A stretch of DNA of 64,000 bases from Thalassobaculum litoreum DSM 18839. GTDB lineage: Bacteria > Pseudomonadota > Alphaproteobacteria > Thalassobaculales > Thalassobaculaceae. A program made the position numbers and the translations under genes. The first letter of the stretch is position 1; the number at the start of each line of letters is the position of its first letter. Below the pieces are notes generated by a model. The model was not told the DNA's origin. It was given only the letters and a program-made list of their open reading frames with translations, and ran no database searches. The stretch lies in contig NZ_FNBW01000012.1 in NCBI RefSeq assembly GCF_900102465.1, positions 62,001 through 126,000 on the forward strand, read 5' to 3'. Below, piece by piece: positions 32,118 through 40,996 of the stretch.

Positions 32118-33128
32118 TCAGCGGCCGAGGATGCCGTCGACGATCGCCTTTTCCTTCTCCAGCTTGAGCATGGCGTAGACCGGCTCCACCGCCGTCTTGA
32201 ACGGCGCCAGATCGACCTCGCTGACGGTGATGCCGGCGGCGGCCACGTCCTTCATCGCCTTCTCGCCCAGCTCGATGGTCAGGCCGGAGGCGTAGCGGCC
32301 GTTCTCGACCGCCAGATCGCGGACGATCTTCTGATGCTCCGGCGAGATCTGATTCCAGGTCTCCGCTCCCACCACAAGCGCGGTGACGAGCTGGATATGG
32401 CCGGTCTTGGTGACGTGCTTGATGACCTCGTAGAGCTTCGCCCCCCAGATCGCGGTCGGCTGGGCTTCCGCGGCGTCGAGGGTGCCGAGCTGCAGGGCGG
32501 AGTAGACCTCGCCCCAGGCCATCGGCGTCGGCTCGGCTCCCATGGCGCGGATCGTCTCGATCCAGACCGGGGCGCCGATGGTGCGCATCTTCAACCCGTT
32601 CAGGTCCGTCGGACCGGAGACCGGAACCTGGGTCAGCGCGTGGCGGGCGCCCTGGTACCAGTTGGAGGCCAGCATCACGAGCCCGGCCTTCTCCGCCAAC
32701 TCGTCGCCCCAGCCCAGATAGTCTTTCGACAGGGCGAACTTGTCGGCCTGATCGTAGGTGTCGAACAGGAACGGGGCGGACATGATCGCCAGGGACGGCA
32801 CGAAGCTGGACAGGCGGGCGACGTCGGTCACCGTGCCCACATTGGCACCGGCCCGCGCCTGGTCGAGCATCTCGGTCGTGTCGCCAAGCTGGGAGTTGTG
32901 GAAGACGTCGATGACGACCTCCCCGCCGGTGGCGGCCTCCACGTCCTTCTTGAACTTCTCAAGCCCCTGACCCATCGGGTCGCCGGGGGCCAGCACGGTG
33001 CCGATGCGCAGCACCGTCTCGGCCTGGGCCGTTGCGGAACATCCACCCACGGCCGTACCGATCGCCAGCCCGATCGCCAGCATTTTCATGGCGGGAAGCA
33101 GGCGCACTCGTCTTGTCGCGTTTCTCAT
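32118..33128 (-). CDS. dctP: TRAP transporter substrate-binding protein DctP
   Basis: A 336-residue periplasmic receptor of the TRAP system. The signal region (MKMLAIGLAIGTAVGGCSATAQA) is longer than can be split precisely; the mature part begins near ETVLRIGTVLAPGDP. DctP marks include EVVIDVFHNSQLGD, ARAGANVGTVTDVA, GLKMRTIGAPVWIE and ALQLGTLDAAEAQP; the conserved Arg in KMRT binds the substrate carboxylate. GGAGG lies six bases before ATG 33128. The ligand is a carboxylate of unknown identity. Confidence 0.94.
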   Translation of the reverse strand: MRNATRRVRLLPAMKMLAIGLAIGTAVGGCSATAQAETVLRIGTVLAPGDPMGQGLEKFKKDVEAATGGEVVIDVFHNSQLGDTTEMLDQARAGANVGTVTDVARLSSFVPSLAIMSAPFLFDTYDQADKFALSKDYLGWGDELAEKAGLVMLASNWYQGARHALTQVPVSGPTDLNGLKMRTIGAPVWIETIRAMGAEPTPMAWGEVYSALQLGTLDAAEAQPTAIWGAKLYEVIKHVTKTGHIQLVTALVVGAETWNQISPEHQKIVRDLAVENGRYASGLTIELGEKAMKDVAAAGITVSEVDLAPFKTAVEPVYAMLKLEKEKAIVDGILGR

Positions 33129-33172
33129 GACGTTCCTCCAAACATGGCGCTGCGGCCATTTGTTATTTTTTT

Positions 33173-33191
33173 AACACTAAAATATTAGTTA
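33173..33191. promoter_or_regulatory. Palindrome upstream of dctP
   Basis: Within an A/T-rich block, ACTAA-AATA-TTAGT forms a symmetrical site flanked by AAC and TA, 45-60 bases upstream of dctP. Its position and symmetry suit an operator for the GntR/FCD regulator encoded at the end of the operon. The assignment is inference. Confidence 0.4.
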
Positions 33192-33277
33192 GGGTCGATC
33201 GGAAGAGTCAATCGGGGTTCTACCGATGGTTACGGCCCCCGCTTGTCCCGCCGGGATCGCGGGCCAAGTAATGCGGC

Positions 33278-34270
33278 ATGACCGATGCGAAACGGATCCC
33301 CACCCGAACCGGCCGCCGCCGATTTCTGGCCGCCGGTGCTACCGCCCTGACCCTGTCCGGCCTGTCCCGCGCGGGCCTCGGGATCGGCGCTGGCCCGGCT
33401 GCTGCCCAGACCGGGGCACAGACCGGCGCCCCGACCGCCGGCCCCGTCCTGCGGCGCACGATCCCGTCGACCGGCGACACGCTGCCCGCCGTCGGGCTCG
33501 GCAGCTGGATCACCTTCAATGTGGGCGACGACCCGGTGCTGCGGGCCGACTGCGCGGAGGTGATGGCGGCCTTCCTCGACGCGGGCGGCTCGGTCATCGA
33601 CTCCTCGCCGATGTACGGCTCGTCCCAGGCGGTGATCGGCGCCGGGCTGGAGCGGCTCGGGCGGCGGGACGCGGCGTTCTCCGCCGACAAGGTCTGGACC
33701 GGCGACACGGATGAAGGACGTGCCCAGATCGAGCGGTCGCGCGAGAACTGGCGCGTGCCCCGGTTCGATCTGGTCCAGGTCCACAATCTGGTGGAGTGGG
33801 AGGCGCATCTCGACACCCTGGCGGCCATGAAGGCGGCGGGGGAGGTGCGCTACGTCGGGATCACCACCTCCCACGGCCGGCGCCACGGCGATTTCGAGGC
33901 GATCATGCGCTCCCAGGATCTCGATTTCGTGCAGCTCACCTACAACCCGGTCGACCGGGAGGCGGAGGACCGTCTGTTGCCCCTGGCCCGCGAGCGCGGG
34001 ATGGCGGTGCTGGTGAACCGGCCGTTCCGGCGCGACGCGCTGACCCGGCGGCTGGAGGGCGAGCCGCTGCCCGGCTGGGCGTCCGAGCTCGGTGCCGAGA
34101 CCTGGGCGCAGCTCGTGCTGAAGTTCATCCTGTCGCACCCGGCGGCGACGATCCCGATCCCGGCCACCACGAAGCCTGAGCACGCTCTCGAAAACGTGCT
34201 GGCGGCCACCGGACCGCTGCCGGATGACGCGCTGCGCGAACGACTGGCCCGGCACATCCAAGACATCTGA
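33278..34270 (+). CDS. Tat-exported aldo/keto reductase
   Basis: A 330-residue aldo/keto reductase with a twin-arginine signal (TGRRRFLAAGATALTLSGLS, then AGPAAAQTG), so probably exported folded with its cofactor. The barrel shows DSSPMYGSSQAVIG (Asp, Tyr), SADKVWTG (Lys), VQVHNLVEW (His), the usual catalytic tetrad, and ITTSHGRRH. Export is unusual, as most members are cytosolic and NADPH-dependent. It overlaps the next gene by one base (TGATG). Confidence 0.87.
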   Translation: MTDAKRIPTRTGRRRFLAAGATALTLSGLSRAGLGIGAGPAAAQTGAQTGAPTAGPVLRRTIPSTGDTLPAVGLGSWITFNVGDDPVLRADCAEVMAAFLDAGGSVIDSSPMYGSSQAVIGAGLERLGRRDAAFSADKVWTGDTDEGRAQIERSRENWRVPRFDLVQVHNLVEWEAHLDTLAAMKAAGEVRYVGITTSHGRRHGDFEAIMRSQDLDFVQLTYNPVDREAEDRLLPLARERGMAVLVNRPFRRDALTRRLEGEPLPGWASELGAETWAQLVLKFILSHPAATIPIPATTKPEHALENVLAATGPLPDDALRERLARHIQDI

Positions 34271-34941
34271 TGGAAACCTGGCTGACCTACAGCCCGCAGG
34301 ATTTCCTGCTGTTCTCCGAGCGGGTCTACTGGCGGCTCTTCGAGCTGCACAACGCGGAACTCTCGCCGGCGCAGATCCCGGCGCTTCTGGCCGGGCTCGC
34401 CGTGCCGGCGCTTCTGGTCTGGCGCCCTTGGTGGGCGGGCCGTGCTATCGCCGGCATCCTCGGCCTGGCCTGGGCGGTCGCGGGTCTGGCCTTCCTGCCG
34501 CGCTATGCGACCGTCAACTGGATGGCCGGCGACCTGATCCCGATGTTCCTCGGCCAGGCGGTCCTGATCGCGGTGCTCGGCTTCGCCGCCAGGGCGCTGG
34601 TGCCATCGCCGGGCGGGGCGCGCCGATGGATCGGGGTAGCGCTCTGCCTCTACGGCCTGGCGGCGCCCCTGGCCGCCGCCCTTTATCTGGGGCGGGGGAT
34701 GGCGGGTGCGGAGATCTTCGCCCTGACGCCGGATCCGACGGCGATCGTCACCCTCGGCGCCGTTCTCGCGGCGGAGCGGCGGTGGCCGGCCATGATCGTC
34801 GGCATCGTCGCGGCGCTGTGGTGCGTGGCGAGCTGTGCCACGCTGGCCACGCTGGGCACCCTCCAGGCCTGGCTCTTCGCGCCGGTCGCCCTGGCGCTCC
34901 TTGCCGCTGCCGCGGTCTCCCGGATGCGTCGGAGCGGCTGA
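34270..34941 (+). CDS. Membrane protein, DUF6064-like
   Basis: A 223-residue protein with an N-terminal soluble part (FLLFSERVYWRLFELHNAEL) and about six helices. The opening (YSPQDFLLFSERVYW, FELHNAELSPAQ) and the segment WMAGDLIPMFLGQAV recall DUF6064 proteins. It is translated from an ATG overlapping the stop of the aldo/keto reductase gene, so the two are coupled and the membrane protein may be its partner. Function unknown. Confidence 0.75.
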   Translation: METWLTYSPQDFLLFSERVYWRLFELHNAELSPAQIPALLAGLAVPALLVWRPWWAGRAIAGILGLAWAVAGLAFLPRYATVNWMAGDLIPMFLGQAVLIAVLGFAARALVPSPGGARRWIGVALCLYGLAAPLAAALYLGRGMAGAEIFALTPDPTAIVTLGAVLAAERRWPAMIVGIVAALWCVASCATLATLGTLQAWLFAPVALALLAAAAVSRMRRSG

Positions 34942-34959
34942 CCGGGGTCGTCGCGCGCC

Positions 34960-34977
34960 ATGTTCGAATGAATGTTC
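34960..34977. promoter_or_regulatory. Candidate DeoR-type operator
   Basis: A direct repeat ATGTTC-N6-ATGTTC lies about 80 bases upstream of the DeoR-family gene; downstream, GTCACAC also occurs twice (near 34986 and 35008). GlpR-type regulators often bind ATGTTCG-like words, so autoregulation through these words is plausible. No experiment or alignment supports it yet. Confidence 0.3.
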
Positions 34978-35058
34978 ATTTGAGCGTCACACAAAGATGA
35001 CGTGGCTGTCACACCCCGCGGATAGGTCAGAGCCCTGATCGATCGACGGGGGCGCCGC

Positions 35059-35844
35059 GTGACGACGCATGTGACATCCGAACGCCAGGCGGAAATCTCC
35101 GAGCTGGTCCGGCAGAACGGGTTCCAGTCCGTCGCCGACCTCGCCCTGCATTTCGGCGTCACCACGCAGACCATCCGCCGCGACATCAACGAGTTGAGCG
35201 ATGTGGGCGTGCTGCGCCGCCGGCACGGCGGTGTCGAGTTGCCGCTGCCGACCGAGAATATCGGCTTCGAGGAGCGCCAGACCCTCAACTTCGCCGCCAA
35301 GGAGCAGATCGCCCGGGTCGTGGAGGCCCATATTCCGGACGGGGCCAGCATCGCCATCAGCATCGGTACCACGCCGGCGCTGACCGTGCGGCATCTGGCG
35401 AGCCGGCGCGGCCTGACGATCGTGACCAACAACCTGGTCGCCGCCGTGAACGCCTGCGCGCTGCCGGCGGTCGAGGTGCACGTGCCGGGCGGCGCGGTCC
35501 GCCCCGGATCGCGCGACATTCTCGGCGCCGATGCCGAGGCGTTCTTCGAGGGCTTCAAGGTCGATATCGGCCTGTACGGCGTCGGCGGCGTCGATGCCAA
35601 CGGCGAGCTGCTGGACTTCAACCGCCACGAGGTCCAGGTGCGCGAGACCATCCGGCGCAACGCGCGGCGCTCCTACCTGGTGCTGGATGCCAGCAAGTTC
35701 GGCCGCGCCGCCCATGTGCGCGGCGGCTGGATCAGCGATGCCGATGTCGTGTTCTGTGACCGCGAACCGCCGGCCGCCATCCGCTCGCTGATCGCCGTCG
35801 CCGGCCACGACTTCGTTCTCTGCGCCGAGGGAGCGGGGTTGTGA
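35059..35844 (+). CDS. DeoR/GlpR-family transcriptional regulator
   Basis: A 261-residue repressor-type regulator. The N-terminal helix-turn-helix has DLALHFGVTTQTIRRDINEL and VLRRRHGGVELP; the C-terminal DeoRC sensor has SIGTTPALTVRHLA, TIVTNNLVAAVNA and YLVLDASKFGRAAHVRGG. Such proteins sense phosphorylated sugars or glycerol-3-phosphate. It starts at GTG and its stop overlaps the ATPase gene by four bases, so it regulates and is co-transcribed with this ABC importer. Confidence 0.93.
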   Translation: MTTHVTSERQAEISELVRQNGFQSVADLALHFGVTTQTIRRDINELSDVGVLRRRHGGVELPLPTENIGFEERQTLNFAAKEQIARVVEAHIPDGASIAISIGTTPALTVRHLASRRGLTIVTNNLVAAVNACALPAVEVHVPGGAVRPGSRDILGADAEAFFEGFKVDIGLYGVGGVDANGELLDFNRHEVQVRETIRRNARRSYLVLDASKFGRAAHVRGGWISDADVVFCDREPPAAIRSLIAVAGHDFVLCAEGAGL

Positions 35845-36947
35845 GCGTCGCCATCGAAACGCGCGACCTGCGCAAGGCCTGGGGCGCCGCGGTCGCTGTC
35901 GACGGCATCAGCTTCACCGCCCCGGCCGGCGAGTTCACCGTGCTGCTCGGCCCGTCCGGCTGCGGCAAGTCGACGACGCTGCGGCTGATCGCCGGGCTGG
36001 AGGAGGCCACGGACGGCGCGGTGCTGATCGACGGCGCCGACGTCACAAGGCGGCCGCCGAACGACCGCCAGATCTCCATGGTGTTCCAGTCCTACGCCCT
36101 GTTCCCGCATCTGAACGTGGCCGAGAACATCCTGTTCGGCCTGAAGGTCCGCCGGGTGCCCGCCGCGGAACGGGCCGAGCGGCTGGCCCGGGTTGCCGGG
36201 TTGCTCGGCCTGGAGCGTCTGCTGGACCGGCGGCCGAGCCAGATCTCCGGCGGCCAGCAGCAGCGGGTGGCGCTGGGCCGGGCGATCATCGCCGAGAAGC
36301 CGATCTGCCTGATGGACGAGCCGCTCTCCAACCTGGACGCCAAGCTGCGCCACGAGATGCGGGTCGAGCTCAAGGCCCTGCAGCGCAAGCTCGGCATCAC
36401 CATGGTCTACGTCACCCACGACCAAGTGGAAGCCATCGCCATGGCCGACCGGATCATCGTGCTGAACGGCGGCCGGATCGAGCAGAACGCGGATCCCCGA
36501 ACCCTGTACGACAAGCCGGCTAGCACCTTCGTCGCCCGCTTCATCGGCACGCCGCCGATGAACATCCTGGATCTGGCGCCGGGTGACGGCGGCTGGTGCA
36601 TCGCCGGGGACAGGACGGCGATTGCGCCGCCACACGCCGCTCTCCCGGACCGGGTGCAGCTCGGGGTGCGGCCGGAGGACATCGCGCTCGCCGATGCCGG
36701 CGGCGTGCCGGCCACGGTCGAGCAGGTCGAGTATCTCGGCGCCGATCTTCTGGTCGACTGCCGCATCGCCGGCCAGCCGCTCGTCGCCCGCGTGGCGACC
36801 CGTCACCCGGTCGCGGCCGGCGAGCGGGTCAACCTCATCTGGCCGGCGGAGCATCAGCACCTGTTCGACGCCGCCACCGGCGCCCGGATCGAGGCGGCCC
36901 CCGGTTTCCCGAATCCAACCGTCACTTCCCGGTCCGCCGGGCCGTGA
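35841..36947 (+). CDS. ugpC: UgpC/MalK-type ABC transporter ATPase
   Basis: A 368-residue ATPase for a carbohydrate-class ABC importer. The nucleotide-binding domain has GPSGCGKST (Walker A), ISGGQQQR (signature), [12 protein letters not shown] (Walker B) and VTHDQVEA (H-loop). Residues from about 240 form the MalK-type regulatory TOBE domain ([20 protein letters not shown]). It starts at a GTG overlapping the regulator's stop. The C-terminal domain suggests sugar, polyol or glycerol-phosphate import. Confidence 0.93.
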   Translation: MSVAIETRDLRKAWGAAVAVDGISFTAPAGEFTVLLGPSGCGKSTTLRLIAGLEEATDGAVLIDGADVTRRPPNDRQISMVFQSYALFPHLNVAENILFGLKVRRVPAAERAERLARVAGLLGLERLLDRRPSQISGGQQQRVALGRAIIAEKPICLMDEPLSNLDAKLRHEMRVELKALQRKLGITMVYVTHDQVEAIAMADRIIVLNGGRIEQNADPRTLYDKPASTFVARFIGTPPMNILDLAPGDGGWCIAGDRTAIAPPHAALPDRVQLGVRPEDIALADAGGVPATVEQVEYLGADLLVDCRIAGQPLVARVATRHPVAAGERVNLIWPAEHQHLFDAATGARIEAAPGFPNPTVTSRSAGP

Positions 36948-37021
36948 CCCCAAGAGGGCCGCGCCGGACCGGCGAAGGCCCCCGAATACGACCAGACACC
37001 CGTAGTGAGGAGTGGACAGAC

Positions 37022-38308
37022 ATGACCCTGATGAAGACGATGACGACGACCCTGGGGGCGGCCGCGCTCCTGGCGTCGACGGCGACCACCGCGCTGGCGG
37101 TCGACCTGCAGTTCTTCTTCCCCGTGGCCGTCGGCGGCAAGGCGGCCGACACCATCCAGGCCCTGACCGACGAGTACGCCGCGGCCAATCCTGACGTGAA
37201 GATCGACGCGGTCTATGCCGGCAGCTACCAGGACACCATCACCAAGACCCTGACCGCCGTTCGCGGCGGCACCCCGCCGCAGCTCTCGGTGATCCTGTCG
37301 GTCGACATGTTCACCCTGATCGAGGAGGACGCGATCATCCCGTTCGACGGGCTGGCGAAGAGCGACGCCGACAAGGCCTGGCTGACCTCGTTCTATCCGG
37401 CGTTCATGGACAACTCCATGACCGGCGGCAAGACCTACGGCATCCCGTTCCAGCGCTCCACCCCGGTGCTGTACTGGAACAAGGAGGCGTTCAAGGAAGC
37501 CGGCCTCGACCCCGAGACGCCGCCGGCGACCTGGGAAGAGCAGATCGCGTTCGGCAAGAAGCTGACCAAGCGCGACGCCAACGGCAACGTCACCCAGTGG
37601 GGCATGCGGATCCCGAGCTCCGGCTTCCCGTACTGGCTGTTCCAGGGCCTGACCACCCAGAACGACGTGATCCTGGCCAACGATGCCGGCAACAAGACCA
37701 ACTTCGACGATCCGAAGGTCGTGGAAGCCCTGCAGTACCTGGTCGACCTGTCGGCCAAGCATGAGGTCATGCAGCCGGGCATCATCGAGTGGGGCAGCAC
37801 GCCGAAGGCCTTCTTCGAGGGTCAGACCGCGATGATGTGGACCACCACCGGCAACCTGACCAACGTCCGAGACAACGCGCCGTTCGACTTCGGCGTCGGC
37901 ATGCTGCCGGCCAACAAGCGCCGGGGTGCGCCGACCGGCGGCGGCAACTTCTACATCTTCAAGGACTCTACCGACGAGCAGAAGGCGGCGTCCTTCGAGT
38001 TCATCAAGTGGATCACCGCGCCGGAGCAGGCCGCCAAGTGGACGATCGCGACCGGGTATGTCGCGCCGCGTCCGGACGCCTGGGAGACCCCGGCGATGAA
38101 GCAGTATGTCGCCGACTTCCCGCCGGCGCTCGTCGCCCGCGACCAGCTCGAATATGCGGTGGCCGAGCTGTCGACCTACCAGAACCAGCGCATCACCACG
38201 ATCCTGAACGACGCGCTGGAGGCGGCGATCACCGGCCAGAAGGCCCCGGCCGCCGCCCTCGAGGAGGCCCAGGCCGAGGCCGACCGCATCCTGGCGGACT
38301 ACCGCTAA
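37022..38308 (+). CDS. Periplasmic sugar/glycerol-phosphate-type binding protein
   Basis: A 428-residue family 1 solute-binding protein. The signal peptide (MKTMTTTLGAAALLASTATT) ends ALA, giving a mature start VDLQFFFPVAVG. GIPFQRSTPVLYWNKEAFKEAG, here beyond its core motif PVLYWNKEAF, and GGGNFYIFKDSTDEQKAA are typical of UgpB-like proteins. ATG 37022 has GAGG ahead. A stable hairpin follows the stop, probably limiting transcription into the permease genes. Confidence 0.93.
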   Translation: MTLMKTMTTTLGAAALLASTATTALAVDLQFFFPVAVGGKAADTIQALTDEYAAANPDVKIDAVYAGSYQDTITKTLTAVRGGTPPQLSVILSVDMFTLIEEDAIIPFDGLAKSDADKAWLTSFYPAFMDNSMTGGKTYGIPFQRSTPVLYWNKEAFKEAGLDPETPPATWEEQIAFGKKLTKRDANGNVTQWGMRIPSSGFPYWLFQGLTTQNDVILANDAGNKTNFDDPKVVEALQYLVDLSAKHEVMQPGIIEWGSTPKAFFEGQTAMMWTTTGNLTNVRDNAPFDFGVGMLPANKRRGAPTGGGNFYIFKDSTDEQKAASFEFIKWITAPEQAAKWTIATGYVAPRPDAWETPAMKQYVADFPPALVARDQLEYAVAELSTYQNQRITTILNDALEAAITGQKAPAAALEEAQAEADRILADYR

Positions 38309-38321
38309 GCCGACCTGCCGG

Positions 38322-38350
38322 ACGGCCCCCGGACTTGTCCCGGGGGCCGT
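38322..38350 (+). terminator. Hairpin between binding-protein and permease genes
   Basis: ACGGCCCCCGG and CCGGGGGCCGT form an 11-bp perfect stem, followed by TTTC. Such structures after binding-protein genes of ABC operons commonly stop part of the transcription or protect the mRNA end, raising binding protein over permease. The T-run is short, so termination would be partial. Confidence 0.6.
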
Positions 38351-38394
38351 TTCGGCTTTGAGGACACGACGCGATGACCCTTCTCCTCTCCCCC

Positions 38395-38476
38395 CGTCAT
38401 CCTGACGCAGGTCAGGATCAACGCACGGACACCCGCCGTCGCCGGAGCGCGGATCCTGACTTGCGTCAGGATGACG
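38395..38476. repeat. Dispersed inverted-repeat element (copy F)
   Basis: Arms CGTCATCCTGACGCA and TGCGTCAGGATGACG are perfectly complementary over 15 bases, enclosing 52 bases with GCCGGAGCG, which also occurs in copy C. Unlike the other copies, it is inside an operon, between the binding-protein and permease genes. Confidence 0.88.
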
Positions 38477-38501
38477 GCAAGGGTTGTGGAGAAACACACC
38501 C

Positions 38502-39392
38502 ATGACCCGCCCCTCCCTCACCCTGCGGCGCGAGTGGGTCCATGGCTGGCTGCTGCTGACGCCGGCGCTGGTGCTGTTGTTCGCCTTCACCCATCTGCCG
38601 GCGGTCACCACGATCTGGGACAGCTTCTTCTCCACCCCTCGCGGCCGGCGCGAGGCGAAATTCGTCGGGCTGCGCAACTACGAGACCCTGCTGGCCGACG
38701 ACACGTTCTGGCAGGTGCTGTCGAACAGCCTGTGGTACGCGGCGGTGACCATCCCCGTCTCCGTGGGACTGGCGCTGCTCATGGCGTTGTGGGTCGACGG
38801 CAGGCTGTCCGGCCGGGGCTTCGTGCGGCTGGCCTATTTCGCTCCGACCGTGCTGCCGCTTATCGCCGTCGCCAATATCTGGATGTTCTTCTACACGCCG
38901 GGCTTCGGTCTGATCGACCAGATCCGCGGCGCTTTCGGCCTGCCGGAGGTCAACTGGCTCGGCAACCCGGATCTGGCTCTGGGCTCGGTCATGGTGGTGG
39001 CGATCTGGAAGGAGGCCGGCTTCTTCATGATCTTCTACCTCGCCGCCCTGCAGTCGATCCCGCCTCAGCTGCGCGAGGCCGCCGCCATCGAGGGGGCGAG
39101 CCGGTGGACGTTCTTCCGTCGGGTCACCTTCCCGCTGCTGATGCCGACCACGCTGTTCGTTTCGGTCAACGCGGTGATCAACTCCTTCCGCATGGTCGAC
39201 CACGTCTTCGTCATGACCGAGGGCGGGCCGGACAACGCCAGCTCGCTGCTGCTGTTCTACATCTACGAGACCGCCTTCAAGTACTGGGACACGGCCTATG
39301 CCTCCACGCTGACGGTGGTGCTGCTGGTGCTGCTGTCGGCCCTGGCGCTCGGCCAGTTCTTCCTTCTCGACAAGCGGGTGCACTACCGATGA
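38502..39392 (+). CDS. ugpA: ABC transporter permease (UgpA/MalF-like)
   Basis: A 296-residue permease with six predicted helices. It starts WLLLTPALVLLFAFTHLP and carries the cytoplasmic EAA loop EAAAIEGASRWTFFRRVTFPLL, whose core EGASRWTFFRRV contacts the ATPase. ATG 38502 is preferred to GTG 38484 because it starts the usual N-terminus and has GGAG 10 bases ahead. It overlaps the next permease gene by four bases (ATGA). Confidence 0.93.
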   Translation: MTRPSLTLRREWVHGWLLLTPALVLLFAFTHLPAVTTIWDSFFSTPRGRREAKFVGLRNYETLLADDTFWQVLSNSLWYAAVTIPVSVGLALLMALWVDGRLSGRGFVRLAYFAPTVLPLIAVANIWMFFYTPGFGLIDQIRGAFGLPEVNWLGNPDLALGSVMVVAIWKEAGFFMIFYLAALQSIPPQLREAAAIEGASRWTFFRRVTFPLLMPTTLFVSVNAVINSFRMVDHVFVMTEGGPDNASSLLLFYIYETAFKYWDTAYASTLTVVLLVLLSALALGQFFLLDKRVHYR

Positions 39393-40204
39393 GCCGGACC
39401 GCCCTCGACCGCTGGCTGAACACCACCGGCGCCTGGGCGCTGGCTCTGCTCTGGTTCCTGCCGCTGATCTTCGCCGTGTGGACGGCGGTGCATCCGGGCG
39501 AGTTCGCCACACGGTTCGCGCCGCTCGCGCCGCTGACGGGGGAGAACTTCGTCAACGCCTGGAACGCCGCACCCTTCGCCCGCTACTTCCTGAACAGCTT
39601 CCTGCTGGTCACCTTCATCCTGATCGGCCAGTTCGTGCTCTGCACCCTGGCCGCCTACGCCTTCGCCCGCTTCACCTTCCCCGGCAGCGGGGTGCTGTTC
39701 GCGCTGGTGCTGCTGCAGCTCCTGGTGATGCCCGACATCCTGATCGTGGAGAACTACGCGACCATGCGGATGCTCGGGCTGATCGACACCATCGCCGCGA
39801 TCGGCCTGCCCTATATCGCGTCGGGTTTCGGCATCTTCCTGCTGCGCCAGACCTTCAAGACCGTGCCGAAGGAACTGGACGAGGCGGCGCGGGTCGAAGG
39901 CGCCGGCCCGCTGACGGTGCTGTGGAGGGTCTATATCCCGCTGGCGAAGCCGACCTATCTCGCCTACGGCCTGGTCTCGGTCAGCCACCACTGGAACAAC
40001 TTCCTGTGGCCGCTGATCGTCACCAACTCGGTGGAAACCAGACCGGTGACGGTCGGCCTGTCGGTCTTCGCCTCGGTCGATCAGGGCATCGACTGGTCGA
40101 TCATCAACGCCGCGACGCTGATGACCTCGGGCCCGCTGCTGATCGCCTTCATGCTGTTCCAGCGCCAGTTCGTGCAGAGCTTCATGCGCGCCGGCATCCG
40201 CTGA
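39389..40204 (+). CDS. ugpE: ABC transporter permease (UgpE/MalG-like)
   Basis: A 271-residue permease and partner of the preceding one. Its helices include ALALLWFLPLIFAVWTAV; the EAA loop is DEAARVEGAGPLTVLWRVYI. NFLWPLIVTNSVETRPVTVG is typical of the MalG branch. No catabolic gene follows; the next gene is on the other strand. The operon is therefore regulator, ATPase, binding protein and two permeases only. Confidence 0.93.
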   Translation: MSRTALDRWLNTTGAWALALLWFLPLIFAVWTAVHPGEFATRFAPLAPLTGENFVNAWNAAPFARYFLNSFLLVTFILIGQFVLCTLAAYAFARFTFPGSGVLFALVLLQLLVMPDILIVENYATMRMLGLIDTIAAIGLPYIASGFGIFLLRQTFKTVPKELDEAARVEGAGPLTVLWRVYIPLAKPTYLAYGLVSVSHHWNNFLWPLIVTNSVETRPVTVGLSVFASVDQGIDWSIINAATLMTSGPLLIAFMLFQRQFVQSFMRAGIR

Positions 40205-40210
40205 CACCCA

Positions 40211-40996
40211 TCACTCAGGCGGATGCGCGACCCGGAGCACGCGGACGTCCGGGCGTCCCGCGGCATCGGTGGTGATCTCGCTGTCGACCGAATACACGGC
40301 GGCCAGGTTCTCCCGGGTCAGGACCTCGCCGGCGGTTCCCGCCGCGACCAGGCGGCCCCGGTGGATCAACGCCAGACGGTCGCAGTAGCGGGCGGCGATG
40401 TCGAGGTCGTGGACGGCGACCACACCGACCCCGCCGCGGGTCGCCAGCCGGTCGCGCACGATGTCCATCAACGACAGCCGCCAGTAAAGGTCCAGCGCCG
40501 AGGTCGGCTCGTCCAGCAGCAGCACGTCGGGGTCGCGGACCATCGCCAGGGCGAAGCCGACGAGCTGGCGCTTGCCGCCCGACAGGGTCGCCAGCGGCGC
40601 CATGGCCAGGGCCTCCAGTCCGAGCGAGGCGAACAGCCCGTCGATCCGCGCGCCGAGCGCCCGGTCGGACAGGCCGAGATCGAGGGTGCGCGCCGTGCTC
40701 CACACCAGCTCCACCGGCCGCAGCGCGCTGAGCGAGGGCGGCGCCTGGGGCATGGCGGCGACGGCGCGGTACCAGTCGGCGTGGCCGTAGTCCTGGATCG
40801 CCCGGCCGTCGACCGTGATGCGGCCGGTCGCGGGATGCTCGCGCGACAGCGCGCGCAGCAGGGTCGACTTGCCGCTGGCATTGGGACCGAGCAGGCCGAG
40901 AAGCTGGCCGTCCTCCACCGTCGGGATCGTCACGTCGTGGATCACCCGGTGGCGGCCATAGGCGACCGACACCCCCTCCAGGCTCAGCCGGGTCAT
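40211..40996 (-). CDS. Iron-siderophore ABC transporter ATPase (FecE-like)
   Basis: A 261-residue ATPase of the FecE/FhuC branch. It has GPNASGKSTLL (Walker A), TLSGGKRQL (signature), DVLLLDEPTSALD (Walker B) and VVAVHDLDIAARYCDR (switch region). LLGLLGPNASGKST with Ala in place of the usual Gly is common in this branch. ATG overlaps the permease stop by four bases. It drives import of ferric siderophore delivered by the TonB receptor and binding protein upstream. Confidence 0.92.
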   Translation of the reverse strand: MTRLSLEGVSVAYGRHRVIHDVTIPTVEDGQLLGLLGPNASGKSTLLRALSREHPATGRITVDGRAIQDYGHADWYRAVAAMPQAPPSLSALRPVELVWSTARTLDLGLSDRALGARIDGLFASLGLEALAMAPLATLSGGKRQLVGFALAMVRDPDVLLLDEPTSALDLYWRLSLMDIVRDRLATRGGVGVVAVHDLDIAARYCDRLALIHRGRLVAAGTAGEVLTRENLAAVYSVDSEITTDAAGRPDVRVLRVAHPPE

